A stretch of DNA of 64,000 bases from Anaerolineae bacterium (lineage in GTDB: Bacteria > Chloroflexota > Anaerolineae > Anaerolineales > UBA4823): assembly GCA_003327455.1 (NCBI GenBank), contig QOQU01000005.1:1-64000 (forward strand). The letters run 5' to 3'. A program made the translations under genes and the position numbers. The notes under the pieces are model-generated. The model ran no database searches and was not told where the DNA came from. It saw only the letters and a list, made by a program, of their open reading frames with translations. Within the stretch, counting starts at the first letter, position 1, and every line of letters starts with the position of its first letter. Below, piece after piece: positions 8,519 to 17,549 of this stretch.

Positions 8519-9271
8519 TTATGGGGAGGCAAATTCATTGCGAGCTAAGGCGACGTAGAAGAGGGCAATGGAACCTGCCACAGACGCATTGTAGGAGTGA
8601 ATTTTTCCCTTCATCGGCAGACGGACAAGCAGGTCGCATGAACGGCGCACCAGCGGTCGGATTCCGCTACCCTCTCCTCCTACGACCAAAGCCAGAGCAG
8701 CGCTGATATTGAGTTTTTCTAACGGCTGAGCTTCGGGTGTATCTTCAAGCCCGATGACCCAGATGTTTCGTTGTTTGAGAACCTGGATGGCTTGCGACAG
8801 GTTGAGGCGAGCAATCTTCAGGTGCTCACTGGCGCCGGCAGAGGCATTGACCACTGCGGGGGTGACTTCGACGCTTTCCCGGTAGGGCAAGAGCACGCCG
8901 TGGACGCCGACCCCTTCCGCCGTACGGAGGAGAGAACCAACATTTTGAGGGTCTTGAAGAACATCCAAAATAAGGAGAAAAGGATGCGAGGCTTGTTCGG
9001 CTGCATAAATCAAGATATCTTCAAGAGCTACGTAAGGATATTGCTCCACCTCGAGAGCAACGCCCTGATGAGAAGGGTGAATGGAAGCGAGAGTGGCTTT
9101 AGAGACCTTTTCAATGGGAATCAGCCTCCGTTCACCAAGGCGTAAAATTTCAGCCAATCGTCCTTTGGGTTGAGCCGTTTCGGAGATGAGCAGGCGGTAG
9201 GCGGCGCGGCGCCGAGCGACCAGCGCTTCGTACACCGCATTACGCCCGTAAAGCCATTCGTGGCGCGCCAT
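8519..9271 (-). CDS. rlmB: 23S rRNA (guanosine-2'-O)-methyltransferase RlmB-like (SpoU/TrmH)
   Basis: A 250-residue SpoU-family RNA 2'-O-methyltransferase. The N-terminal substrate-binding domain begins with YGRNAVYEAL. The C-terminal trefoil-knot SAM domain shows the family motifs LDVLQDPQNVGSLLRTAEGVG, VVGGEGSGI and LPMKGKIHSYNASVAGSIA. The length and YGRNAV start fit RlmB (Gm2251) rather than the shorter TrmL. Its ATG overlaps the TGA of the upstream PIN/TRAM gene by one base, so the two are translationally coupled. Confidence 0.9.
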   Translation of the reverse strand: MARHEWLYGRNAVYEALVARRRAAYRLLISETAQPKGRLAEILRLGERRLIPIEKVSKATLASIHPSHQGVALEVEQYPYVALEDILIYAAEQASHPFLLILDVLQDPQNVGSLLRTAEGVGVHGVLLPYRESVEVTPAVVNASAGASEHLKIARLNLSQAIQVLKQRNIWVIGLEDTPEAQPLEKLNISAALALVVGGEGSGIRPLVRRSCDLLVRLPMKGKIHSYNASVAGSIALFYVALARNEFASP

Positions 9272-10350
9272 CAGCGGTTCATTTCTTCGAGGTCATGTTT
9301 GTCAGCCAGACGGGTAAAGATCATTCGCCCGGCAGCCGTTTGGAGTACTTTGGTAACGATCACGAAGACATTACGGTTGATATGATCGCGCCCATCTTCA
9401 ACGACCACCATGGTGCCGTCATCCAGATAGCCTACCCCTTGACCCGGCTCCTTTCCTTCCTGGATGATGTTCACGTTTAGAGCTTCACCGGGCAGAAGAA
9501 TGGATTTGACCGCGTTTGCCAGTTCGTTGACGTTCAAAACAGCTACACCTTGCAATTCGGCGACGCGATTTAAGTTGTAATCGTTGGTTAAGATTGGGGC
9601 GCGCAATTGGCGGGCTAAAATCACCAGTTTATCATCCACCTCGCGCACACCTTCCACATCGATATCGCTGATCCGCACCGGGAGGCTGGCATTTTTCTGG
9701 AGTTGAGCCAACACCTCCAGACCACGTCGCCCGCGTTGACGGCGGAGGCTATCGGGAGAATCGGCGATATATTGCAATTCATTCAATACAAAGCGAGGAA
9801 TGAGTAAGGAGCCCATTAAAAAGCCGGTCCGAGCAATATCAGCTATCCGCCCATCAATAATGACACTGGTGTCGAGAAGAATGGTGCGTGAATTTTCAGT
9901 GGAAGGAGGTTCGATATGGGATTTGGTAGATATATTGAGGCGAAAGAGAGAAAGAATTTCATTTTGTCGCATGATAAAAACCATCACGCCCAGGTAGCTA
10001 AAGAGTAATGCGCCAATAAAGGGAAGGATATTTCCAAAGGGTTCGGGGAGCAATGAAAGGGGAAAGGCTAACAAAGCGGCCAGAATTAAGCCGGCCATCA
10101 AACCCAGTAATCCGCCTAGTAAGGTCTGGACGGAGATGCGTCCAAGAATAACACGCAGGGATTTCACCGGGCGAGTTGTCAGAAAGGGGGTCAGGATTAA
10201 GCCAGCTAGGGCACCGACCAACCCCACCAGAATTTGATAATAGAGCAGGTTGTCTGGGTCACTAAAGTTGGCGATTCTTTCACCAACATAGACACCCAGA
10301 ATGCCAAACAAAACCATTCCGATCAATCGGAAGATGAATTCTACACTCAT
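9271..10350 (-). CDS. Membrane-anchored PIN/TRAM domain protein (YacL-like)
   Basis: About 359 residues. Four N-terminal transmembrane helices precede a PIN nuclease domain (ILLDTSVIIDGRIADI, about residue 155) and a C-terminal TRAM RNA-binding domain (GYLDDGTMVVVEDGR). This architecture is that of Bacillus YacL, a probable membrane-tethered RNase of unclear target. A longer reading from 10368 is possible, but the ATG at 10350 has a perfect AAGGAG (10362-10357) six bases upstream and is preferred. The downstream partner is rlmB. Confidence 0.9.
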   Translation of the reverse strand: MSVEFIFRLIGMVLFGILGVYVGERIANFSDPDNLLYYQILVGLVGALAGLILTPFLTTRPVKSLRVILGRISVQTLLGGLLGLMAGLILAALLAFPLSLLPEPFGNILPFIGALLFSYLGVMVFIMRQNEILSLFRLNISTKSHIEPPSTENSRTILLDTSVIIDGRIADIARTGFLMGSLLIPRFVLNELQYIADSPDSLRRQRGRRGLEVLAQLQKNASLPVRISDIDVEGVREVDDKLVILARQLRAPILTNDYNLNRVAELQGVAVLNVNELANAVKSILLPGEALNVNIIQEGKEPGQGVGYLDDGTMVVVEDGRDHINRNVFVIVTKVLQTAAGRMIFTRLADKHDLEEMNR

Positions 10351-10720
10351 ACGCCACTCCTTGACCAACGAACAAATTCAGTTTGTCCGCTTCAAGCCGT
10401 GCGCTGCCTTCATCTCAAGCAAGCCATTCTCTTTCGATATCCCCTAAATAAGAAATCAGAGAAGGAGAATGAATAAATAAGTGCAATAATGTGATGAATG
10501 CGCAGGCAAGAAAGCGCGGACGCTTCGTAAGCACACCTGCACGGGATGAGTCCATGAATAAGTGCTATGAAAATTATAACACAGAAATCCCTGTGAAAGG
10601 TATGCGCAAAATATATTGCGAAAATTGGAAGGGGAATGATCTTCAACCCATAGATTTCATCGAGTATACTTACGAAACAGTTACTCTTCGCGAATAATCC
10701 TTCTTTCTATACGGTGAAGC
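10351..10720. other. Divergent intergenic region
   Basis: About 370 bases between the YacL-like gene and the MFS gene. No convincing gene was seen. A 68-codon open frame (10491-10697) has no ribosome-binding site, no hydrophobic or domain pattern and unusual composition. The only supported element is a possible promoter near its right end. Confidence 0.4.
10642..10670 (+). promoter_or_regulatory. Possible promoter of the MFS-menG-ubiX operon
   Basis: TTCAAC (10642-10647) and TATACT (10665-10670) are separated by 17 bp, 51 bases before the start codon at 10721. The -35 box is weak. Confidence 0.4.
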
Positions 10721-12730
10721 ATGAGCACAATATCCGTCACTGTTTATCCTGCCGACCCCAAAGAGTACAATCGTCGTATCTGGGCTTGGACAATGTACGA
10801 TTGGGCGAATTCCGCCTTTGCCACCACGATTTTGGCGGCTGTCTTACCCATCTATTTTAGCCAGGTTGCCGGTTCCACCTTACCCACTGCAGCGCGGGCA
10901 ACCTCGATTTGGAGCTTGGGGTTGAGCATTTCTTTGCTGATCATTGCTGTTCTCTCGCCAATCCTGGGCACCATTTCAGACATTATGCGGGGCAAGAAGA
11001 AGCTGTTGGCTTTCTTTGCCGGGCTGGGTATTTTGGGCACAGCCTTGTTAGTGTTGGTGGAAAGCGGTGATTGGGTGCTGGCTTCCATTCTGGCGATCGT
11101 CGGGCGAATTGGTTTCAACGGGGCAAATGTTTTTTATGACGCCCTATTGGCGCATGTTGCCAGACCTGAGGATCAGGATCGCGTCTCGGCGCGTGGTTAC
11201 GCCATGGGTTATCTTGGAGGTGGTTTATTGCTGGCGATCAATGTGGTTATGATCCAGCTTCTACCCGGCACCTGGGGCGCGCGCCTTTCTTTCCTCAGTG
11301 TGGCAATTTGGTGGTTGATTTTTACCATACCCCTCTTGCGCTGGGTGCCTGAACCACCTGCGGCTGCTCTGAAGGTTGAACGTTTCAGGGAATTGATTTC
11401 TGAGAGCTTTGCGAGATTGGCAAAAACCCTGCGAGATATTCGTCAATATCGACAGTTATTTAAGTATTTGCTGGCCTTTCTGATCTACAACGACGGGATT
11501 GGGACGATTATCGGTGTGGCTGCGATCTATGGGGCGGAATTGGGCTTTGGTAGTGTCGAGTTGATCCTGGCGTTGCTTCTGGTGCAGTTTGTTGGCATCC
11601 CCTATAGCCTGATATTTGGTCGCCTGCCCACTGCTGGCGACCGCCGTCGGCCGTTCTTTTTAGCCTTCATTCTGTTTAACCTTTTTGCACTGCCCATTCT
11701 TGGCATCGTTGGAGCAAGGGCTTTACCGACTGAAATGGTTGGTGCGCCACCACCACCCTTCCAAAGCACCGCTACTGCGGTCGGAGAGGGCTTGTATACC
11801 CCTCAGAGCCAGGCAGTTAAGCTAATCGGTGACTGGACGATTGATACCCTGCCCGCCCGCCAGGCTGGTCTGGACAAAGATTTAGTCTATGCCAGAGCCA
11901 AAGATAGTACGGCACGGGTCGAATTGAGATTCAACGGACAAAAAGTGCGCATTACCCATAGCACCGGTCCTGATCATGGTATTTGGAGTGTGCTTTTAGA
12001 TGGTCAACCCTATCTCGATCCGGATACGGGCAAACCCCTCGAAATTGATGCCTATAGCGTGGCTTATCGCTATGATGTCAGTCGGGTGATTGTCGCCGAA
12101 TCAGCTGGCGAACACGTCCTGGAGATCGTCAACGCCGGTAAAAAATATCCTGCCAGCCACGCCATCTTGATCTCCCTGGTTTCGATTGAGGTTTTGCCTC
12201 CCATTCGGGAAAGCAACCTGTTATTGATTTTGGGAATGATTTTGGGCATAGAATTGATTGGTTTGCTATTCGCAGCTTTGTTCGGCAAGCTGTTCTTTGC
12301 CAGACTGGCTGAACGATTGGATACCAAACGCAGTATTTTGTTAGCCTTGCTGGTCTATTCGGTGATCGCGGTTTGGGGATTCTTCCTGAACTCCACCATC
12401 GAGTTTTGGTGTTTAGCCTGGATGGTAGCTATCGTTCAGGGTGGCAGTCAGGCACTCAGCCGCAGTCTCTACGCTTATCTATCCCCGGCTTCCAAAAGCG
12501 GAGAGTTCTTTGGCTTGTTTGGGGTTATGGAGAAGTTTTCAGCGATGATTGGGCCGCTGTTTTTCGCCGCAGCGGGCGCTATCTTTGGCAGCAGCCGTCC
12601 AGCCATTCTTTCGATTATCGCCTTTTTTATCCTGGGCGGCTTTCTGCTCGCCAGTGTAAATGTCCAGGAAGGTCGGCGTATCGCTGAGGCGGAGGACGAA
12701 GCCTACTTGAAAGCCAATGCAGATGGATAA
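10721..12730 (+). CDS. MFS transporter, UMF1/Atg22-like, with an inserted extracytoplasmic domain
   Basis: A 669-residue major facilitator of the UMF1 (Atg22-like) type. The early WAWTMYDWANSAFATTI and the later LAWMVAIVQGGSQALSRS and EFFGLFGVMEKFSAMIGP are strong family signatures. UMF1 members are usually around 420-450 residues. The extra length is a soluble stretch at about residues 333-495, between the two helix bundles, rich in beta-type sequence (WTIDTL, ARVELRFNGQKVRITH, HVLEIVNAG) and resembling a carbohydrate-binding-type beta-sandwich. It should face the outside. Substrate unknown. The stop overlaps the menG start by 14 bases. Confidence 0.82.
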   Translation: MSTISVTVYPADPKEYNRRIWAWTMYDWANSAFATTILAAVLPIYFSQVAGSTLPTAARATSIWSLGLSISLLIIAVLSPILGTISDIMRGKKKLLAFFAGLGILGTALLVLVESGDWVLASILAIVGRIGFNGANVFYDALLAHVARPEDQDRVSARGYAMGYLGGGLLLAINVVMIQLLPGTWGARLSFLSVAIWWLIFTIPLLRWVPEPPAAALKVERFRELISESFARLAKTLRDIRQYRQLFKYLLAFLIYNDGIGTIIGVAAIYGAELGFGSVELILALLLVQFVGIPYSLIFGRLPTAGDRRRPFFLAFILFNLFALPILGIVGARALPTEMVGAPPPPFQSTATAVGEGLYTPQSQAVKLIGDWTIDTLPARQAGLDKDLVYARAKDSTARVELRFNGQKVRITHSTGPDHGIWSVLLDGQPYLDPDTGKPLEIDAYSVAYRYDVSRVIVAESAGEHVLEIVNAGKKYPASHAILISLVSIEVLPPIRESNLLLILGMILGIELIGLLFAALFGKLFFARLAERLDTKRSILLALLVYSVIAVWGFFLNSTIEFWCLAWMVAIVQGGSQALSRSLYAYLSPASKSGEFFGLFGVMEKFSAMIGPLFFAAAGAIFGSSRPAILSIIAFFILGGFLLASVNVQEGRRIAEAEDEAYLKANADG

Positions 12731-13424
12731 GGTGGAACAGCAAAAGCACCCTCAAAAAGTGCGCGCCATGTTCACTCGCATCGCGCCGAACTACGATCGC
12801 ATGAATCGCATCATGACTCTGGCGCAAGATGTTCGCTGGCGCAGAGAAGTAGTCCAGCGCGCGGCGCTTTCGCAAGGGGGGTGGCTTTTAGACCTGGGCA
12901 CCGGCACCGGCGATCTGGCAATGGAAGCGCTGCAGCAAACGCCTACCGCAAATGTGGTCGCGGCCGATTTCACGGTGCCGATGATGCAAATCGGACGGCA
13001 GGGTAAACCAGCCACGATCCACTGGTGCGCTGCCGATGCCCTGCATTTACCCTTTGCGGACGAGATTTTCGACGCTGTAATTTCGGGCTTTTTGTTGCGC
13101 AATCTCACCAATGTGGAGTGGAGCTTGCGTGAACAATATCGCGTCTTAAAAAAGGGCGGTCGGGTGGTCTGTTTAGATACAACCCAACCTCAAGCAAACC
13201 TTTTCTCCCCCTTGACTAACGTTCACCTCAAATGGGTGATCCCCACCCTTGGAAAATGGTTTGCTGGGGATGAAGACGCGTATACCTACTTGCCGCAAAC
13301 GACCCAGGCTTTTTTACGCGCCGAAGCGTTGGCTGAACTGCTCGAGCAGGCTGGTTTTCGAGAGGTTGGTTTTCGTCGCCGCATGTTCGGTACCATCGCC
13401 ATCCATTGGGGGGTGAAGAGGTGA
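12717..13424 (+). CDS. menG: Demethylmenaquinone methyltransferase
   Basis: A 235-residue UbiE/MenG-family C-methyltransferase, the last step of menaquinone synthesis. Signatures are VRAMFTRIAPNYDRMN at the N-terminus, the SAM loop LLDLGTGTGDLA (about residue 58), a GFLLRNLTN segment like the GLRN(F/V) motif, and the C-terminal RMFGTIAIHWGVKR. It starts inside the end of the transporter gene and is followed with overlap by ubiX, so the unit is translationally coupled. Anaerobic bacteria with menaquinone use it for a respiratory quinone pool. Confidence 0.92.
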   Translation: MQMDKVEQQKHPQKVRAMFTRIAPNYDRMNRIMTLAQDVRWRREVVQRAALSQGGWLLDLGTGTGDLAMEALQQTPTANVVAADFTVPMMQIGRQGKPATIHWCAADALHLPFADEIFDAVISGFLLRNLTNVEWSLREQYRVLKKGGRVVCLDTTQPQANLFSPLTNVHLKWVIPTLGKWFAGDEDAYTYLPQTTQAFLRAEALAELLEQAGFREVGFRRRMFGTIAIHWGVKR

Positions 13425-13999
13425 ACGCTGTCCAACGCCTGGTGGTGGGGATCAGCGGTGCATCGGGGGTCATTTTGGGCATCCGCCTTTTAGAGGTCTT
13501 GAAATCATTGCCGATCGAGACCCACTTAATCTTGTCCCCGGCTGCCCGATTAACCATTCGAGCCGAGACCGATTGGGAAGTTGACGACGTGATTAACTTA
13601 GCCGATGTAAGCTACTCGCATCGGGACATCGGCGCTTCGATTGCCTCTGGCTCTTTTGCCACGCGCGGCATGATGGTTGTGCCGTGTTCGATTAAAACTC
13701 TGTCCGCCATAGCCAATTCTTATGCCGATGACCTGATTAGCCGCGCGGCAGATGTTACATTGAAAGAAGGGCGTCCGCTCTTACTGGCGGTGCGGGAGAC
13801 ACCTTTACATCGAGGGCATTTGCGCTTGATGGAGTTGGCTGCGCAAAGCGGTGCGATCCTCTTTCCGCCGGTGCCAGCTTTCTACGCACGTCCGAAGAGC
13901 CTGGAGGAGATGGTAGACCATTTGGTGGGAAGAATGCTTGCCCGCATTGGAATTGATAACGAACATTATCCCCGTTGGGGAGAAACTTTGGATGAATGA
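13421..13999 (+). CDS. ubiX: Flavin prenyltransferase UbiX/Pad1-like
   Basis: About 192 residues. The family attaches dimethylallyl phosphate to FMN, producing the prenyl-FMN cofactor of UbiD-type decarboxylases. Seen are VVGISGASGVILGIRLLE at the start, the FMN/phosphate segment GSFATRGMMVVPCSIKTLSAIA, and PLLLAVRETPLHRGHLRLM. The GTG at 13421 overlaps the menG stop by four bases and puts the family's usual N-terminus in place; a TTG 15 bases earlier is an alternative. No ubiD homologue lies in the window. Confidence 0.9.
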   Translation: MNAVQRLVVGISGASGVILGIRLLEVLKSLPIETHLILSPAARLTIRAETDWEVDDVINLADVSYSHRDIGASIASGSFATRGMMVVPCSIKTLSAIANSYADDLISRAADVTLKEGRPLLLAVRETPLHRGHLRLMELAAQSGAILFPPVPAFYARPKSLEEMVDHLVGRMLARIGIDNEHYPRWGETLDE

Positions 14000-14423
14000 A
14001 GCCGTTAGAGAACTGCTCCAACTCTCGACCATGACTCTGGCAACCAGCAGCTTGCACGGCGAGCCTCACGCCGCCGCAGTCTATTTTGTGGCAAAGGATT
14101 TGAAGTTGTACTTCTTCTCGGATGCCAAAAGCCAACACAGCCGCGACTTGCAGGAAAATCCCCTGGCAGCGGTGACCATTTATCCCGAAGTCTGGGATTG
14201 GCGGGCAATTCGCGGGATTCAAATGCGCGGGCGCGTGGAAGTCATCACGCCAGGGGAGGAATGGCAACTGGCGTGGGAAAGCTATCAACGCAAATTTCCC
14301 TTTGTCAAACAGCTTAAAACGGTTGTGGCGCGTAATTTATTGTATGGATTTGAACCGACCTGGCTGCGATGGCTTGATAATCGCTTTGGTTTGGGACATA
14401 AACAGGAATGGCATCTGCGCTAG
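13992..14423 (+). CDS. Pyridoxamine 5'-phosphate oxidase-like flavin-binding protein
   Basis: About 143 residues with a PNPOx-like split-barrel fold, as judged from LSTMTLATSSLHGEPHAAAVYFVAKDLKLYFFSD, SQHSRDLQENPLAAVTIY and IRGIQMRGRVEVI. Such small proteins bind FMN, F420 or heme. True PdxH is longer, so this is not a confident vitamin B6 enzyme. The ATG at 13992 overlaps the ubiX stop by eight bases. Position right after ubiX makes a flavin-related role attractive but unproved. Confidence 0.8.
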   Translation: MNEAVRELLQLSTMTLATSSLHGEPHAAAVYFVAKDLKLYFFSDAKSQHSRDLQENPLAAVTIYPEVWDWRAIRGIQMRGRVEVITPGEEWQLAWESYQRKFPFVKQLKTVVARNLLYGFEPTWLRWLDNRFGLGHKQEWHLR

Positions 14424-15154
14424 AAGCACCGACCGATGACAAAGCTGCCCGTTGTGGTGAGCCTTCTTATGTCTGGCGCGCCGGACAGGAACGCCGCTGG
14501 CAGATGATTTTGAAATCTGCCCCGCAGCAAATCAACGGGATAATTCTAGAAAATGGCTGCGGCGTGGGCTTATATTTAGAAAAGTTTGTTCCTCTCGCCA
14601 AAAAGGCGCTCGGTTTGGAAATCGATTGGGAGCGAGCGCTGGTGGCTCGCCGCCGCCAGCTTGAGGTGCTCTGCGCAGCCGGAGAGCACTTACCGTTTCC
14701 AGATGGCTCTTTCGACTTAATCCTTAGCCATGAGGTTTTGGAGCATGTAAGCGACGATCGCCTTGCCATGCAAGAGATGGCGCGGGTGCTTAGAGAGGGC
14801 GGGCGTTTGCTTTTATTTGTTCCCAACCGCGGCTATCCTTTCGAGACGCATGGTGTCTACTGGCGGGGAAAGTACCACTTTGGCAATATCCCTTTGGTCA
14901 ACTATTTGCCCCGCCGTCTGCGGAATCGTTTGGCTCCCCATGTGCGCATTTACCAGCGGCGTGATTTGGTGGAACTGATCCGTGGCTTGCCTTTACGCCT
15001 GGTGTCGGCGACGATCATTTTCGGGGCTTATGACAATTTGATCGCCCGATTTCCGACTCCTGGCAGAATTTTGCGCTTCGTGTTGCAAACTCTCGAAAAA
15101 ACTCCCCTGCGCATCTTCGGTCTTTCCCATTTCTGGGTGCTGGAACGGGTCTAA
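14408..15154 (+). CDS. Class I SAM-dependent methyltransferase
   Basis: A 248-residue Methyltransf_11-type enzyme. The SAM-binding loop is ILENGCGVGLYLEKF, followed by AAGEHLPFPDGSFDLILSHEVLEHV and VLREGGRLLLFVPN. The acceptor is unknown. It overlaps the PNPOx-like gene by 16 bases and closes the overlapping operon. The region after the stop contains a small GTTCC/GGAAC stem before the convergent gene at 15162. Confidence 0.82.
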   Translation: MASALEAPTDDKAARCGEPSYVWRAGQERRWQMILKSAPQQINGIILENGCGVGLYLEKFVPLAKKALGLEIDWERALVARRRQLEVLCAAGEHLPFPDGSFDLILSHEVLEHVSDDRLAMQEMARVLREGGRLLLFVPNRGYPFETHGVYWRGKYHFGNIPLVNYLPRRLRNRLAPHVRIYQRRDLVELIRGLPLRLVSATIIFGAYDNLIARFPTPGRILRFVLQTLEKTPLRIFGLSHFWVLERV

Positions 15155-15161
15155 GGTTCCC

Positions 15162-16049
15162 TTAACGGAACACATAGATTCCATTGCGGATTTCCCAATG
15201 CCTGCCACACGTCAGGCACTCCATTTGGGTCGGAAGCTCATTGAACTGCTCGCCCTGGCAATTGGGACAGGCAAAAAAGCCGTTAACCCTGGCAGGGTTT
15301 GAGGTCTGGCTTGCCTGAGCCAGGGCAAAGACACTGGGGCTGAGTTGCCACCAGTTACCCGTTAATTGAGCCATACTATCCAGAGCAACCAGTACTTTGA
15401 GCGGGATGGTTCGTTTGAGAAATCCCAGGCGAAAATGGGAGACGGTAAGCTGGCGGATAAGCTGAAAATCATTTTCCTCCAGCCAGCGCCGGATAGCTTT
15501 AGGATGGAAGTCGAAATTGAGTTCGGCAAATTCAATGGGGTCAGGGTCGAAGGGGTTCCATTCCTGGCGTCCGAACCAATAGCGCAGAATTGCTTTCAGA
15601 TTTTGTTTATTGGCATATTCCAACAAGAAGAGTCCACCGTTTTTCAAGACACGACGCACCTGTTGTAGGGCAAGTTGTGGCTCGGCCAGATGATGTAAAG
15701 TGCGGATCATGGTGGCTGCGTCGAATAAGCCGGCGACAAAGGGCAGGTGGTAGGCATCACCAGCCACGTAAAGATAGTGTGGATTTTGTCCCAGACGTGC
15801 CTGGGCTTGTTCTAACTGGCTGATCGAGTAATCCAACAGCACAATCCGTTGATAGGTGCGGTAGCGCGGCGTGTTGCGTCCAGCGCCGGCGCCGATCTCC
15901 AGCAAGGTCTCACCGGGTTGGTTGAGTAAGCGCCGGATGGCAATCGCTTCAACCTGGTCTTCGTACTGCCTTTCGCCGCTATCCCAGAAGACCTGTTGAT
16001 AATTGGAGCCTTCGTAATTGCAAATGGGAGGTTGAGCGGATGGGTTCAC
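15162..16049 (-). CDS. SAM-dependent methyltransferase with C-terminal zinc ribbon
   Basis: A 295-residue class I methyltransferase. The SAM loop [15 protein letters not shown] (about residue 46) is followed by [26 protein letters not shown] and [15 protein letters not shown]. The C-terminus carries two CxxC pairs ([11 protein letters not shown] and [12 protein letters not shown]), a zinc-ribbon or Trm112-like knuckle. It starts with GTG that overlaps the ugd stop in GTGA, so it is coupled to ugd. Substrate unknown; a role in glycan or lipid modification is suggested only by the neighbour. Confidence 0.82.
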   Translation of the reverse strand: MNPSAQPPICNYEGSNYQQVFWDSGERQYEDQVEAIAIRRLLNQPGETLLEIGAGAGRNTPRYRTYQRIVLLDYSISQLEQAQARLGQNPHYLYVAGDAYHLPFVAGLFDAATMIRTLHHLAEPQLALQQVRRVLKNGGLFLLEYANKQNLKAILRYWFGRQEWNPFDPDPIEFAELNFDFHPKAIRRWLEENDFQLIRQLTVSHFRLGFLKRTIPLKVLVALDSMAQLTGNWWQLSPSVFALAQASQTSNPARVNGFFACPNCQGEQFNELPTQMECLTCGRHWEIRNGIYVFR

Positions 16050-17353
16050 TCGTCGTTATATCCCCGGCCCAAGCCGCGATAGCGGAAACCTAACTGGCGC
16101 ATCACCCTGGGATCGTAAATATTCCGCCCATCAACCATGATGGCGCGTTTCATAACGCTTTTGATCCGTCCCAGATCGAGTTGTTTGAATTCGTTCCATT
16201 CGGTAATGACCATTAAGGCATCGCATCCTTCGGCTAACGTATACGGATCGGTGCACATTTCCACATTGGGCAGGATGGTGCGTGCGACCGGCATCGCCAC
16301 TGGATCGTAGGCTCGCACCCTGGCGCCAGCTTTGGTGAGTAGATCGGCAATGGTAACCGATGGGGCATCGCGCATATCGTCGGTATTTGGTTTGAAGGAA
16401 AGTCCAAGTAAACCGATGACGGTTCCCTGTAAATCTCCCACCAGTTCGCGCAGGCGTTTGACAGCCAGGCGGCGGCGGTCGTCATTGATCTCCATCACGG
16501 CCCGCAACAATTGCGGATGACGCCCTTTTTCCTCCGCCATATAAGCAAGCGCTTTGACGTCCTTGGGAAAACAGGAACCGCCGTACCCCAGACCGGCATC
16601 CAGAAACATGGGTCCGATGCGCTTATCGTACCCCATGCCAACCGCAACTTCTTTGACATCTGCACCGAGCGCTTCGCAGATATTGGCGATTTCGTTAATG
16701 AAGGAGATTTTGGTCGCCAGAAAGGCATTGGAAGCATATTTGATCATCTCCGCTGTGCGTAAATCGGTGATCATAATCGGTGCGCGGAGAGGTAAATGCA
16801 ATTGAGCAACCTTTTCGGCGGCTTCTCGATCGGTGGAGCCTAAAACGGTGCGATACGGCTGCATGAAATCGCCGATTGCCGAGCCCTCGCGCAAGAATTC
16901 CGGGCAGGAAACCACTGCAAAGGGGATTGGTTCTTTTTGGTGTTGACGAATGATGTCGGCTGTCCAGTCGCCAGTGCCTACCGGCACGGTCGATTTATTC
17001 ACCACAATCAACGGCGCTTTCATGTTCTCGGCAATGCTGCGCGCTGCCTGAGCGACATAGCGCAAATCCGCTTCGCCGTCCACGCCGGAAGGCGTGCCAA
17101 CGGCAATAAAGACGAACTCTGTGTTATTAAGCGCCTCTGGGTAGGAGGTGGTAAAGCTCAATCTACCGGCTTTGACATTTCTTTCTACCAGTTCCTCAAG
17201 ACCGGGTTCGTAAATGGGCATAATCCCCTTTTTCAACCCCTCGATTTTCTCTTCGTTGATGTCCAGGGCGATGACGCGATTGCCCAAATCGGCGAAACAG
17301 GCTGCGGTTACCAACCCAACATAGCCTACCCCGATAACGCAGATTTGTTTCAT
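16046..17353 (-). CDS. ugd: UDP-glucose 6-dehydrogenase
   Basis: A 435-residue UDP-sugar dehydrogenase, the normal length. It oxidises UDP-glucose to UDP-glucuronate with two NAD+. The start [19 protein letters not shown] is the NAD-binding fold. The catalytic cysteine lies in [16 protein letters not shown] (about residue 260), and [18 protein letters not shown] is the third family signature. The ATG is preceded by GAGGAG. UDP-glucuronate feeds surface polysaccharide synthesis, which fits the glycosyltransferases elsewhere in the window. Confidence 0.95.
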   Translation of the reverse strand: MKQICVIGVGYVGLVTAACFADLGNRVIALDINEEKIEGLKKGIMPIYEPGLEELVERNVKAGRLSFTTSYPEALNNTEFVFIAVGTPSGVDGEADLRYVAQAARSIAENMKAPLIVVNKSTVPVGTGDWTADIIRQHQKEPIPFAVVSCPEFLREGSAIGDFMQPYRTVLGSTDREAAEKVAQLHLPLRAPIMITDLRTAEMIKYASNAFLATKISFINEIANICEALGADVKEVAVGMGYDKRIGPMFLDAGLGYGGSCFPKDVKALAYMAEEKGRHPQLLRAVMEINDDRRRLAVKRLRELVGDLQGTVIGLLGLSFKPNTDDMRDAPSVTIADLLTKAGARVRAYDPVAMPVARTILPNVEMCTDPYTLAEGCDALMVITEWNEFKQLDLGRIKSVMKRAIMVDGRNIYDPRVMRQLGFRYRGLGRGYNDE

Positions 17354-17451
17354 GCTTTATCTCCTCACTGATGATAATTTCGCCCTAAATCTTATCATAT
17401 TCTCTGGCCTAATACCGTCTGACTCCTGTTCACCTTGTGGATGAGCGTCAT

Positions 17452-17483
17452 AATTTGCGAATGACCTCTGTCACTTGCAAATT
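17452..17483. promoter_or_regulatory. Imperfect 14-bp inverted repeat, probable Rrf2 operator
   Basis: AATTTGCGAATGAC (17452-17465) and GTCACTTGCAAATT (17470-17483) are inverted repeats with 12 of 14 positions paired and a 4-base spacer. The right arm contains the -35 box of the rrf2 promoter, so binding would block transcription. Autoregulation by the adjacent Rrf2 protein is inferred; the ugd promoter on the other side could also be affected. Confidence 0.65.
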
Positions 17484-17503
17484 CTCCAAAAATAATCTAA
17501 TAT
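17475..17503 (+). promoter_or_regulatory. Promoter of the rrf2 gene
   Basis: TTGCAA (17475-17480) and TAATAT (17498-17503) are separated by exactly 17 bp, 47 bases before the start codon at 17550. Confidence 0.6.
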
Positions 17504-17549
17504 ATATGAGATAAATTCTACCCACTTAACCTAAAAGGGAGCAGGTAAG

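Noticed and set aside
10491-10697. Small coding gene of 68 codons
   Set aside because: No ribosome-binding site, no recognisable pattern and composition unlike the neighbours; treated as intergenic.
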